A stretch of 64,000 nucleotides of DNA from Sulfidibacter corallicola (lineage in GTDB: Bacteria > Acidobacteriota > Holophagae > Acanthopleuribacterales > Acanthopleuribacteraceae), in the NCBI RefSeq assembly GCF_017498545.1, contig NZ_CP071793.1, forward strand, positions 9,418,256 to 9,482,255, written 5' to 3'. The translations under genes and the position numbers were made by a program. Every line of letters begins with the position of its first letter. The first letter of the stretch is position 1. Positions 27,180-35,148 of the stretch are shown here, in pieces. Below the pieces are notes generated by a model. The model was not told the DNA's origin, ran no database searches, and saw only the letters and a program-made list of their open reading frames with translations.

Positions 27180-28376
27180 TCAAGATCGCTCAATGATAAC
27201 AGAACAATTATTGCCCCCAAAAGCAAAGGAGTTACTCATGAATCGCACCGGTCCGGAGCGCGAGAGACGCCCTCCGGCCGCCACCAGATTCATGGTCGGC
27301 AGGACTTCGTCCGCCTGGCCGTCCCAGACATGGGGCGGCAGTGGATAGTCCCCCGCCCTACCCCGCGTCAGGGCCAACCAGCAGAACCCCAACTCGGTGG
27401 CGCCGGCCACGCCCAGCCCATGGCCGACCAACGGCTTGGTGGAACTACAGGGAATGCCGTCGAAGACGCGCGTGACGGCCTTGGCCTCCATGGCGTCGTT
27501 GAGCGGGGTCCCGGTCCCGTGCAGGTTCAGGTAGTGGACCTCGTCCGGGGCCAGGTCGGCATCGGCCAGCGCACCGCGCATTGCCGCTTCGGCGCCCAGG
27601 CCATCGGGATGGGGCGCCGAAATGTGGTGGGCGTCGCAGCTCTCGCCGATGCCGCGCAGGTGAACCGCACCGTCGCGACGTTCGCGCGTCAGCACGAACA
27701 TGGCCGCACCTTCACCGATGATGAGACCGGTGCGGTGACGACTCATGGGCAGGGTGTGCTCGCGGGTCAGGGACCCGAGCGCCTCGAACCCGTTGAGGGG
27801 AACGCTGCACAGCACGTCGACGCCACCGGTAATGACCGCGTCGCAAATGCCCATGTCCAGTAGTGACGCGGCGGAGGCGAAGACCTTGGCGCTGGAGGTA
27901 CAGGCGGTCGAATGGGTGTAGGCGGGTCCGCGCGCGCCGGTCAGATCGGCGACCAATTTGGAGACACTGCCCATCTCGTGTTGGGTTTCGTAGGCGAATT
28001 GCGCGGGCAGCGCGCCGTGTTCGCGCCAATGGAAAAAGGCCTGCTCGCTGGCATCCAGGCCGGCGGTGCTGGAACCCATCACCACCGCCACGCGATCGGC
28101 ACCGAACCGTCGGACGACGGCCTCGGCCTCCTCGGCGATTTGGCTGGTGGCGGCCAGGATGAGGCGATGGTTGCGGCAATCGTAGTGCTGCATCCGGGGC
28201 GGAAAACCGGGCAGCTCTTCGCGAACGCGCCCGATCAACACCCGTTCGCCCGTCGTTCGCAGAGGGTGTTCCTGGAGGCGACTCACATCGCCGGCAAACA
28301 ATCGCGGTTCGATGGTTTCCAGGCGATCGCCCAGGACATTGACCATGCCCATGGCCGTCAAGGCGTAATGTCTCAT
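27180..28376 (-). CDS. beta-ketoacyl-ACP synthase (second KS of the cluster)
   Basis: A 398-residue condensing enzyme with a complete triad: Cys159 (STACTSSAKVF), His286 (NLHGTGTPLND) and His319 (PLVGHGLGVAG), and a C-terminal FGGNNCS loop. It resembles ApeO-type ketosynthases in its position next to the acyltransferase and chain length factor. The ATG overlaps the TGA of the acyltransferase gene (ATGA), so the two are coupled. A start further upstream lies inside the acyltransferase and is rejected. Two separate KS enzymes plus a Cys-less partner in one operon is typical of aryl polyene loci. Confidence 0.92.
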   Translation of the reverse strand: MRHYALTAMGMVNVLGDRLETIEPRLFAGDVSRLQEHPLRTTGERVLIGRVREELPGFPPRMQHYDCRNHRLILAATSQIAEEAEAVVRRFGADRVAVVMGSSTAGLDASEQAFFHWREHGALPAQFAYETQHEMGSVSKLVADLTGARGPAYTHSTACTSSAKVFASAASLLDMGICDAVITGGVDVLCSVPLNGFEALGSLTREHTLPMSRHRTGLIIGEGAAMFVLTRERRDGAVHLRGIGESCDAHHISAPHPDGLGAEAAMRGALADADLAPDEVHYLNLHGTGTPLNDAMEAKAVTRVFDGIPCSSTKPLVGHGLGVAGATELGFCWLALTRGRAGDYPLPPHVWDGQADEVLPTMNLVAAGGRLSRSGPVRFMSNSFAFGGNNCSVIIERS

Positions 28377-29347
28377 GCTCGTTGCTGCTCCGTCTGATCG
28401 GGATCGTCCCAAAAGGGAAAGAAATTGAACCACTGGTAGGGATGGCGCAGGCACAGCGCTTCGAGCCGCGCGGCATAACTGCCGATGATTTCCTGCATGC
28501 GCAGCGCGCGCTCGCGCCGGGGTAGCCGAACCCGATCACTCAGTGGTTCCACGAATACGTGATAGCGTCGCCAACCGGTGCGGATCCCCGCGGTAAAGTA
28601 TACCGGACACTCCAACAAACTCGCGAGTACCCAGGTGTTTTGCGGGAAGGCCGCCTCCTTTCCCAGGAAGGGGATCCAACAATAGCGCGCCTTACCGAAC
28701 GGGGGCAGGCGATCCGCCAGGATCGCGACAATTTCGCCCGCTTCGATGAGATTCTTGAGTTCGAAAACCTTGTCGATGTCGGCCGAGTCCAGCTCGATCA
28801 CGTTCAGGTTGGCCTGGGGCCCCACCGCATTGAGAATGGTGTTGAGCTTTTGGGCATGGGCGCGGTACATGACGACATTGATCCTGACGGACTTTTTCAG
28901 CGAGAGGGCCCGCGCCGCATCGAAGCTACCGAAGTGGGCTCCGACGAGGAGCATGCCCCGATCCTCGTCCCGTTCGCGCAAATGCTCCGAACCATGCCAG
29001 GTGAATTCGAAACGATCGATGCGGCCCTGCCAAAAGTACATGCGGTCCAGGACGTTCAGTCCGAAGGCCATGTGATGGCGGTAGGCGTGCCACCAGGAAA
29101 GGCGGCGCGGGGAGACCTCGAACCGCCGTTCCGCACCGGTTCGCTCGTCTCGACAGCGAAACACGCGGCGCAGGTAGGCCAAGGAGGCCCGCCGGCTTTG
29201 GCGGCCCGTCAGGAAAAAGTAGCCGATGACAAAGATCAACAGGAAGGCCGATAGGTGGTAGCCCAACAGGTTCAAGAGCCTGAACCCCACCTTGACCCAA
29301 AATTCGTTGCCTCGTTCCGCTTTGCTGGCCCACTCCGCTCGACTCAT
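28373..29347 (-). CDS. LpxL-like lysophospholipid/lauroyl acyltransferase
   Basis: A 324-residue membrane-anchored acyltransferase. An N-terminal membrane helix (LLNLLGYHLSAFLLIFVIGY) is followed by an LPLAT domain with the catalytic HX4D motif in VGAHFGSFDAAR. The EXILADR-type block is seen as IVAILADRLPPFGK, and YQWFNFFPFWD sits near the C-terminus. In aryl polyene and xanthomonadin clusters such enzymes are thought to move the polyene onto a lipid or sugar acceptor. The ATG overlaps the stop of the glycosyltransferase gene (ATGA), and its own stop overlaps the next ketosynthase. Confidence 0.9.
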   Translation of the reverse strand: MSRAEWASKAERGNEFWVKVGFRLLNLLGYHLSAFLLIFVIGYFFLTGRQSRRASLAYLRRVFRCRDERTGAERRFEVSPRRLSWWHAYRHHMAFGLNVLDRMYFWQGRIDRFEFTWHGSEHLRERDEDRGMLLVGAHFGSFDAARALSLKKSVRINVVMYRAHAQKLNTILNAVGPQANLNVIELDSADIDKVFELKNLIEAGEIVAILADRLPPFGKARYCWIPFLGKEAAFPQNTWVLASLLECPVYFTAGIRTGWRRYHVFVEPLSDRVRLPRRERALRMQEIIGSYAARLEALCLRHPYQWFNFFPFWDDPDQTEQQRA

Positions 29348-30108
29348 TTTTGCAGCCGCCGCCAAAGGAGCAGAGGTACCCGCGGCAGCATACCCAGCGT
29401 CAAACGGGTGTGCATCAGGGTGATGCGGATGTTGTCGGCCACCATTCGAAAACTGGAGAGACCGCCTTCCGGGTAGCTCACCACGCTGGCGAGGTTGCGA
29501 ATGGGTACCCCTCGCCAGTAGAGCTTGACGGCGATTTCGGGATCGAAATCCATGCGGTTGCCGATCATCGAAAAACTGTCGAGCAACGCCACCGCCGGCG
29601 CCACGGGATAGACCCGAAAGCCGAACAGCGGGTCGCCGATATCGAGAGAAAGCGTTTCCAGCCAGACGAAAGCCTGTGACAACTTTCGACCGTGCAAGCG
29701 CGCTTTGGGTACATCGTCCCCAAAAATGGGTTTCCCCAGGATCAAGGCCTCGGGACACTCGCGACAGGCTTCCAAAAAGCGCGGAATGTCCGCGCTGCAA
29801 TGTTGGCCGTCGGCGTCGATCTGCAGGGCGTGGGTGTAGCCCCGCTCGCCGGCGAGCCGCAGGCCGTGCTTCACGGCGAACCCCTTGCCGCCGTTCTTCG
29901 GAAGGTGGAGCACGGTCACTTCCGGCCGCCGCCCGTCCATCCGCTCCAGCTCGACACGGGTCGCCGCGTCGCTGCCGTCGTTGACCACGATGATCGGCAG
30001 ACCGAAGTCCAGTACCTCGTCGACGACCGCCGCGATGGTGTCCTTGTTGTTGTAAATCGGAATCAGCAAACAGATCCTGGGCGGATCCGCGCTGCGCATC
30101 TGGTTCAT
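29344..30108 (-). CDS. family 2 glycosyltransferase
   Basis: A 254-residue GT-A enzyme. LLIPIYNNKDTIAAVVDEVL and IIVVNDGSDAA form the nucleotide-binding start, GGKGFAVKHGL follows, and the DXD is seen in LQIDADGQH. The C-terminal part has the acceptor-side GDPLFGFRVY. It probably transfers a sugar to a lipid-like acceptor. Sitting between the ACPs and the LpxL-like acyltransferase, it matches the paired GT2/acyltransferase functions of aryl polyene loci. The start at 30108 avoids overlap with the ACP gene, but no strong ribosome-binding site is seen and 30099 is an alternative. Confidence 0.9.
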   Translation of the reverse strand: MNQMRSADPPRICLLIPIYNNKDTIAAVVDEVLDFGLPIIVVNDGSDAATRVELERMDGRRPEVTVLHLPKNGGKGFAVKHGLRLAGERGYTHALQIDADGQHCSADIPRFLEACRECPEALILGKPIFGDDVPKARLHGRKLSQAFVWLETLSLDIGDPLFGFRVYPVAPAVALLDSFSMIGNRMDFDPEIAVKLYWRGVPIRNLASVVSYPEGGLSSFRMVADNIRITLMHTRLTLGMLPRVPLLLWRRLQK

Positions 30109-30139
30109 GCCCGCACGACCGTGGTTGATCGAATGGGCG

Positions 30140-30406
30140 TCAGTTGCCCAGAGATTTGGCGGGATCCAGGTTGCGATGGACGAAGTCGACGATGTCCGCA
30201 ACCGTCCGAATCGCCTTCATCTCTTCTTCTTTCAGCTTGATCCCCGTATGCGTACCCAGTTTGACCGCCAAATCGATGGCGTCCAACGAATCGAGGTCCA
30301 AATCGTGGTACAGGTGGGCGTCCGGTACGATGTCCCCGGGATCGAGTTCGAACGTCTCCACGAGAACGTGACGCACCTGTCCTAGAATTTCTTCGCGAGT
30401 GGCCAT
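30140..30406 (-). CDS. acyl carrier protein
   Basis: An 88-residue acidic four-helix carrier protein. The phosphopantetheine site is Ser40 in HDLDLDSLDAIDLAVKLG. It carries the growing acyl chain for the ketosynthases and dehydratase of the operon. Its ATG overlaps the stop of the first ACP gene (TAATG). Two different ACPs side by side are typical of aryl polyene clusters (ApeE/ApeF pattern). Confidence 0.95.
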   Translation of the reverse strand: MATREEILGQVRHVLVETFELDPGDIVPDAHLYHDLDLDSLDAIDLAVKLGTHTGIKLKEEEMKAIRTVADIVDFVHRNLDPAKSLGN

Positions 30407-30693
30407 TAGGACGCCTCCCCTGTCGTGGCGAGTTTTTCCGAAACGAAGGCGGCAAGCGTTCCGACGTTGGTGAAATATTCCTTGTTTTCGTCAGGATCCT
30501 GGCTGAGCTTTATTTTATATGTCTTGGCAATGGCCATTCCAAGTTCCAGCGCATCAATAGAATCCAATCCCAAACCGGCATCCTCGAACAGAGGTTGATC
30601 GGTTTCGATATCGTCGGCCGTGACGTCTTCCAACATCAGGGTCTTCACGATCAATTCTTTGAGGTCGCGCTCAATATCAGCTCGAGCACTCAT
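30406..30693 (-). CDS. acyl carrier protein, first gene of the operon
   Basis: A 95-residue carrier protein with phosphopantetheine Ser45 in AGLGLDSIDALELGMAI. It is slightly longer than its neighbour, with a C-terminal insertion (SQDPDENKEYFTNVGTL) common in aryl-polyene-type ACPs. It heads an apparently continuous minus-strand operon reaching to 24507, in which most genes overlap by a few bases. Confidence 0.93.
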   Translation of the reverse strand: MSARADIERDLKELIVKTLMLEDVTADDIETDQPLFEDAGLGLDSIDALELGMAIAKTYKIKLSQDPDENKEYFTNVGTLAAFVSEKLATTGEAS

Positions 30694-31191
30694 CCCCGCC
30701 CCTCCCGAATTTAATAATGGAATAAAAATGCGGCAGACAAGGGCCGCTTACCCGCTCAAAAAGTCGTCAAAAAGACATGAATTATAAGCGATTTACCGCT
30801 AGTCAAAGACTCGGGCTAGCCTAGCAGAACTGCCACACCCTTGCAATAAGAGAATCGGCGATCATTTGCCGGGCAGCGAAGCCATGAACACCGCGTATTC
30901 GTTCTCTTTCGAAAACGCGGTTTTCTTTGGTGATTCGTTGTAAATGCCATCGATTCTTCATCGACATCCCATTGTGAAAAACATCGTCGCTTCTGCCGTT
31001 TTGGTTGAATTGTCGACGGACCTCGTGGCGAATTCGAGAGGCGCCACGACAACCCATGGCGGACCTTGGATCGGTAAACCGATCGCGACCCGTTCCGACA
31101 GGGCTCGTGCTCTGCAGCCTGGGTACATACCCCATTGAAATGACCTTCGCCGCGACATCGACAATAGGTTGGAAGCCACGCCTCGACGAAT
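30694..31191. other. intergenic region upstream of the ACP operon
   Basis: 498 bp between the glycosyltransferase stop and the first ACP. It carries a candidate promoter (30781-30806). No gene is seen. Confidence 0.5.
30781..30806 (-). promoter_or_regulatory. candidate promoter of the ACP/KS operon
   Basis: On the minus strand a perfect TATAAT lies about 88 bp before the first ACP start, with TTGACT 14 bp further upstream. The spacing is shorter than the usual 17 bp, so the -35 assignment is uncertain. Confidence 0.35.
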
Positions 31192-32331
31192 TCAGCTCGA
31201 ACTGGAAGCCACCGTCGGGTCCACATCCAGTTCACTTTCCGCTCCGTTTTCGCCGGACTGCCGCCGAATGCGGAAATCGCGCGCTTCGGCGCAGCGATGG
31301 GCGAGCAATTGGTCCAACTTGGCGGTCAAAGAAACCTGCTGAATGGCCTTGTACCCCTGGAGATGGGCACGGTAGTCGGGCAGGTGGTAGAGGAAGGCGC
31401 CGATGGCGTCGCTGTGAATCTCGCGCACGGCCTTGCCGTAGCTCAGTCGCTGTAGCAGGTAGGCGTTGATCTCCTGTTCGAACTGGCCGGCCATGGGCAC
31501 CGCCAGAAAGGGTTTGTGCAGGTAGAGCGATTCGGTGATCAGGCTGAACCCGGCGGTCGCCATGACCGCTTTGCAGGCGGCCAGGTCGCGAGGAAACTCC
31601 GTCGCGCTGAAGGGTTTGTAGTGGAGCGGACCGTATTCGCCGGTCATGTCGCACCCGTAAATGACGAAGCGTTCGCGACGGAACTGTTTGAGTTTCTCGG
31701 TGAAGGATTCGAAGCCACGGGTGAGGTAGACGAGAATGAAATCCTCGGTGACGGGCTTCAGGTCGTAAAATTCTTCGCGCAAAATGGGTGGGAACAGGAA
31801 GGTTCGATCGTTGGTGGGTTTACCGTGATAGAAAGAGGTGACCAGGCAGACATCGGGTTTGGGTACCATGGCGCGAATGACCATTTCGGTGAGCCTGCGC
31901 TGCTTGGAAAGGTACTCGGGGCAAGGGTATTTCATGTACCGCATGGCGTGCTGGTTGTCGATGGTGATCAAGGGCAGGTCGTAACGGGAAGCCAGCCAGG
32001 CGGTCATGGGTTCGAAATCGGTGATCACGCAATCGGGTTCGAAACCGTCGTAGACTTCCTTCTGCAGGGTCTGCAGGCGCCGCCGACCGTGAGGCAGTTT
32101 TTTTAGATTCTCGATGACCGTCTTGCGTTTGGAAACCTCGTTGTCCTCCACGGAAATGTGCAGACCTTCGGTTTCAAAGCAATCGAATTCATCTTTCAAC
32201 AGGGCATAACCGCGATCGTAGGTGACCACCTTGACCTTGTGCCCCCGCTCGAGAAGGTGGTGCAGGATAAACTTGGAACGAGTGGCATGTCCCGAGCCTT
32301 CACCGGAAACTCCGTAGACGACGTTCACCAT
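31192..32331 (-). CDS. MJ1255/GT-B type glycosyltransferase
   Basis: A 379-residue protein. The first residues (VNVVYGVSGEGSGHATRS) are the glycine-rich UDP-sugar-transferase opening typical of MJ1255/VC2487-like proteins (Glyco_trans_1_3 group). A second Rossmann half contains ERFVIYGCDM, ATAGFSLITESLYLHKPFL and VPMAGQFEQEINAYLL, the donor-binding loop. The start at 32331 follows AAGGAG and opens directly with the conserved motif. It is in the same orientation as the ACP operon but separated by about 500 bp, so it is probably a separate unit. The acceptor is unknown. Confidence 0.88.
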   Translation of the reverse strand: MVNVVYGVSGEGSGHATRSKFILHHLLERGHKVKVVTYDRGYALLKDEFDCFETEGLHISVEDNEVSKRKTVIENLKKLPHGRRRLQTLQKEVYDGFEPDCVITDFEPMTAWLASRYDLPLITIDNQHAMRYMKYPCPEYLSKQRRLTEMVIRAMVPKPDVCLVTSFYHGKPTNDRTFLFPPILREEFYDLKPVTEDFILVYLTRGFESFTEKLKQFRRERFVIYGCDMTGEYGPLHYKPFSATEFPRDLAACKAVMATAGFSLITESLYLHKPFLAVPMAGQFEQEINAYLLQRLSYGKAVREIHSDAIGAFLYHLPDYRAHLQGYKAIQQVSLTAKLDQLLAHRCAEARDFRIRRQSGENGAESELDVDPTVASSSS

Positions 32332-32678
32332 GGCAAAACTCCTTGCTCCCACCGCCGCGAAACGCGGTTGGAAGGTATTGGTCGACACCGAAACCGGCGA
32401 TGACCCGGGGGATCGGACGGGAGCGGGATAAGGTTGAGGGTCCGAAATCGCAATACCCAAGCGCGCTCACGACTGGGCGGATCGCGCCGCGGGGAAATGG
32501 GCGCCAGACGGGTTGACATGATGTGCAGAAGCGGTTCGCCATCATTCTAACATCCCGAACGGGTGGCTGCCAGCACGGGCGACGGGCCCGGCCTCCCGAC
32601 CGGCCGAATCTCCGAATCCGGGCGGGGACGACCGGGGATCCTTGGTTTGTCGCGGCCCCTTCGCGGCTGGGGGCGATC
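32332..32678. other. intergenic region
   Basis: 347 bp between pyrR and the glycosyltransferase. I see no gene, repeat or strong terminator. Confidence 0.4.
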
Positions 32679-33233
32679 TCAGGATTTGGCGTTTTCGAAA
32701 ATGTAGATGCCCGATTCTTCCTGCGGGCTGTTCGCGCGGCGCACCCGTACGGCCTGGTCCCGCCGAGTCTCGAGGCGAACACCGACAAAATCGGCGTGGA
32801 TCGGCAGCTCGCGGAAACCGCGATCGACAACCACCGCCAGGCGGACCACGCGGGGCCGGCCCTTGGCGAGCAGGGCGGTGAGGGCGGCGCGCACGGTTCG
32901 GCCGGTGAACAGGACGTCGTCCACGAGGACGATGTGTTTGTTTTTAAGTGCGAAAGGAATTTCGGTTTCGCGAGTGAGCGGATCGTGGTCGGTATCGATG
33001 ACGTCATCGCGATAGAGGTGGATGTCGACATAGGCGACGGGTATCGTGATGCCCAGTTTTTCGCTCGCACGTGCGGCCAGGTAATCGGCCACGGCGGCGC
33101 CACCGGCGAGAATGCCGACAAAGGCCAGATCTTGGGTTTCGAAGGTATCCGCTAGGATTTGGTCGGTCAGGTCGTCGAGAATTTTCAAAAGACCGGGACG
33201 GTCGCAATAACATTCCTGAAGTTTCAACGTCAT
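32679..33233 (-). CDS. pyrR: PyrR bifunctional regulator / uracil phosphoribosyltransferase
   Basis: A 184-residue protein with the PyrR hallmarks: VDIHLYRDD, the PRPP loop VLVDDVLFTGRTVRAAL, and DRGFRELPIHADFVG. Family members convert uracil and PRPP to UMP, and many bind pyr mRNA to attenuate transcription. No pyrimidine biosynthesis gene is nearby, so here it may act mainly as an enzyme or work on a distant operon. The start at 33233 is preceded by AGGAG and gives the usual PyrR length. Confidence 0.95.
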   Translation of the reverse strand: MTLKLQECYCDRPGLLKILDDLTDQILADTFETQDLAFVGILAGGAAVADYLAARASEKLGITIPVAYVDIHLYRDDVIDTDHDPLTRETEIPFALKNKHIVLVDDVLFTGRTVRAALTALLAKGRPRVVRLAVVVDRGFRELPIHADFVGVRLETRRDQAVRVRRANSPQEESGIYIFENAKS

Positions 33234-33385
33234 CGGTGACTTCTCCTGTGAGCGGATGCTGCCGACCAATCCGGCCGAGGGCTTGCCCACGACGGCGAAC
33301 AGGGTACAATGGACCCATTCCATTCCGAGCTCATAGGCGCCCCGCCGCGCCGGAAATAACAGCAAAGCATTGGACGGCAACTGAG

Positions 33386-34276
33386 TTGGGCACATCATAC
33401 GATGGCTGGACACCAAAAACAATAGGACCGCGCGGACGGGCGGGCGCCTGGTGGCGCCGTTTGACCGCGGGCTGGAACGGCTCGCACCGCACCATTCGCG
33501 ACGCCCGAGCCCTGGCCCTGGCGCTGCCGTGGCTGGGCCTGATCTTCTACCTGTTCACCCGGCCGCCCCAACTTCCGGACCCCTTTCCCGACGCGGGCCA
33601 GGACCTCGCCCGACCAGCCTACAACCCCACCCTGGCCGCAAGTCTCGATCAGGGACTGCGCGACTTCTGGCAGAAGCCCGAGCAATTGCTGGACACCCTT
33701 TCCCCGCTGGAAAGCCTGACGGTCGCCGATATCGGCGCCGGCGAGGGTTATTTCACCTTGCGCCTGGCGGAACGCGTCGGCCCTGGCGGCCAGGTTCTCG
33801 CCACCGACATCCAGAAACCGCTGCTGGACGTGCTGGCGACCCGCATACCGGCCGCCTACCAGTCCCGCATTCGCCTGATCCACACCGACGAGCACCACAT
33901 CGGCATCGAAGAGCCCGTCGATCTCATCCTCGTGGTACAGGTCCTCGGCGAAATCGAGGAACAGCTCCCGTTCCTCCAAAAATTGCGCGCCATCATGCAC
34001 GATCGCTCGCGCCTGGTCATCATCGATTCCAAACACGTCACCGACCCCCACACCGGGTTCACCCGGCCCGCCAATCTCAATCGCCTGATGCGTCGGTTCC
34101 AGGATGCCGGGCTGCGGATCAGCCGGGAATACGCGCCCTATTTGTTCCATTTCCTGCCGAAACAATATTGTTTCGTGCTGGAGCTGGAGCCCGAGAAATC
34201 CGCCACGACCGGGCGAACCGAGCACCACGAGACCACCCAGTCCGTCGACGAACCCGATGCGCCGCGATCCCCGTGA
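33386..34276 (+). CDS. membrane-anchored class I SAM-dependent methyltransferase
   Basis: About 296 residues. An N-terminal hydrophobic helix (ALALALPWLGLIFYLF) anchors the protein. A short Pro-rich linker leads to a class I Rossmann methyltransferase with SAM motif VADIGAGEGYFTLRLAE, acidic ATDIQ (motif II), DLILVVQVLGEI, and later SRLVIIDSK. The tail is Glu/Thr-rich. Small anchored methyltransferases of this shape often act on quinones, lipids or proteins; the substrate is unknown. The TTG start at 33386 is the most plausible in-frame choice before the membrane helix, but its ribosome-binding site is weak. It is divergent from pyrR. Confidence 0.78.
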   Translation: MGTSYDGWTPKTIGPRGRAGAWWRRLTAGWNGSHRTIRDARALALALPWLGLIFYLFTRPPQLPDPFPDAGQDLARPAYNPTLAASLDQGLRDFWQKPEQLLDTLSPLESLTVADIGAGEGYFTLRLAERVGPGGQVLATDIQKPLLDVLATRIPAAYQSRIRLIHTDEHHIGIEEPVDLILVVQVLGEIEEQLPFLQKLRAIMHDRSRLVIIDSKHVTDPHTGFTRPANLNRLMRRFQDAGLRISREYAPYLFHFLPKQYCFVLELEPEKSATTGRTEHHETTQSVDEPDAPRSP

Positions 34277-34342
34277 TCACCAATCGGTGTCCCGGCGGCG
34301 GCGATCCTTGATCTTGGGCGCCAGCCTGAGCTAAGATCCAAG

Positions 34343-34400
34343 GACAGGAACATTTCCCATATTTCCCGAACGACCTGAGACTGGTTTGGGAAATCCTGTC
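34343..34400. promoter_or_regulatory. nested inverted repeats upstream of the Fur-family gene
   Basis: Two overlapping palindromes. The outer arms are GACAGGA (34343-34349) and TCCTGTC (34394-34400). The inner arms are ATTTCCCGAAC (34361-34371) and GTTTGGGAAAT (34384-34394), with one mismatch. They end 27 bp before the Fur GTG. The structure could be an autoregulatory operator, or the terminator of the methyltransferase gene, since TTTTT follows at 34405. Confidence 0.45.
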
Positions 34401-34427
34401 TATCTTTTTATGAAAGGGCGGAAGTAG

Positions 34428-34925
34428 GTGGTCGATTCCCTCAAACCCGAAACCAAAGAGGTCGATATCCAGGAACTCGAAGAACAGTTCAAGTCGTTCC
34501 TGTATGCCCACAACGGTAAAGTGACCAACGAGCGTTTGGCATTGCTGCGCGCCCTGTACGAAAACGACGGTCACTTTTCGGTGGACGAAATTTTGGACAT
34601 CATGAAAAACCAGCGTGTCCGTGTTTCGCGTGCAACCGTATACCGCACCCTCGACCTCCTGGTACAAAGCGGGCTGGTCAAACGCCTCGCGCTCGAGGGC
34701 CAGGAAACCCGCTACGAAAGCGCCCTCACCCAAGGCCACCACGATCATATCGTGTGTGTGGACTGCCACAAAATCCTGGAATTCTTCAACCCCGAGTTGG
34801 AGCAGCTACAGGACACGATTCTGGAGCAACACAACTTCCAAATGGTGCGTCATGTCCATCAGCTCTACGGCCGTTGCATCGACGCCGATTGCCCGGGTAA
34901 GAAGGTCAAAAAACGCGGCTCCTGA
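34428..34925 (+). CDS. Fur-family metalloregulator
   Basis: A 165-residue regulator. The winged-helix half (about 20-90) contains VTNERLALLRALYENDGHFS and VSRATVYRTLDLLVQSGLV. The C-terminal metal-binding half contains GHHDHIVCVDCHKILEF, with CxxC and a partner CIDADC pair for structural zinc, plus His-rich regulatory-site residues. It could be a Fur, PerR or Zur type; the sequence does not decide. GTG start at 34428; the preceding ATG frame stops at once. Nested palindromes just upstream suggest autoregulation. Confidence 0.92.
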   Translation: MVDSLKPETKEVDIQELEEQFKSFLYAHNGKVTNERLALLRALYENDGHFSVDEILDIMKNQRVRVSRATVYRTLDLLVQSGLVKRLALEGQETRYESALTQGHHDHIVCVDCHKILEFFNPELEQLQDTILEQHNFQMVRHVHQLYGRCIDADCPGKKVKKRGS

Positions 34926-35148
34926 GCAGGCTCGACGCCTCGCACGAGGCAAAATCGAGAAAGATTCACCGGTGCGTTCGCTCCCGTGAACATGGGGCCA
35001 CTGCCGCAAGACAACGAGGGGAAGCGAATCCTTCAACCCAGTACGGATGCCCTTGGACCACTCAATCGTAAATAGATGAAAATTCCCATTCGGTTTCTCC
35101 CTGAAAGCCTTTAAAGTTACTAAAAGCCCGTTTCCAGGTAGCGCGCCC

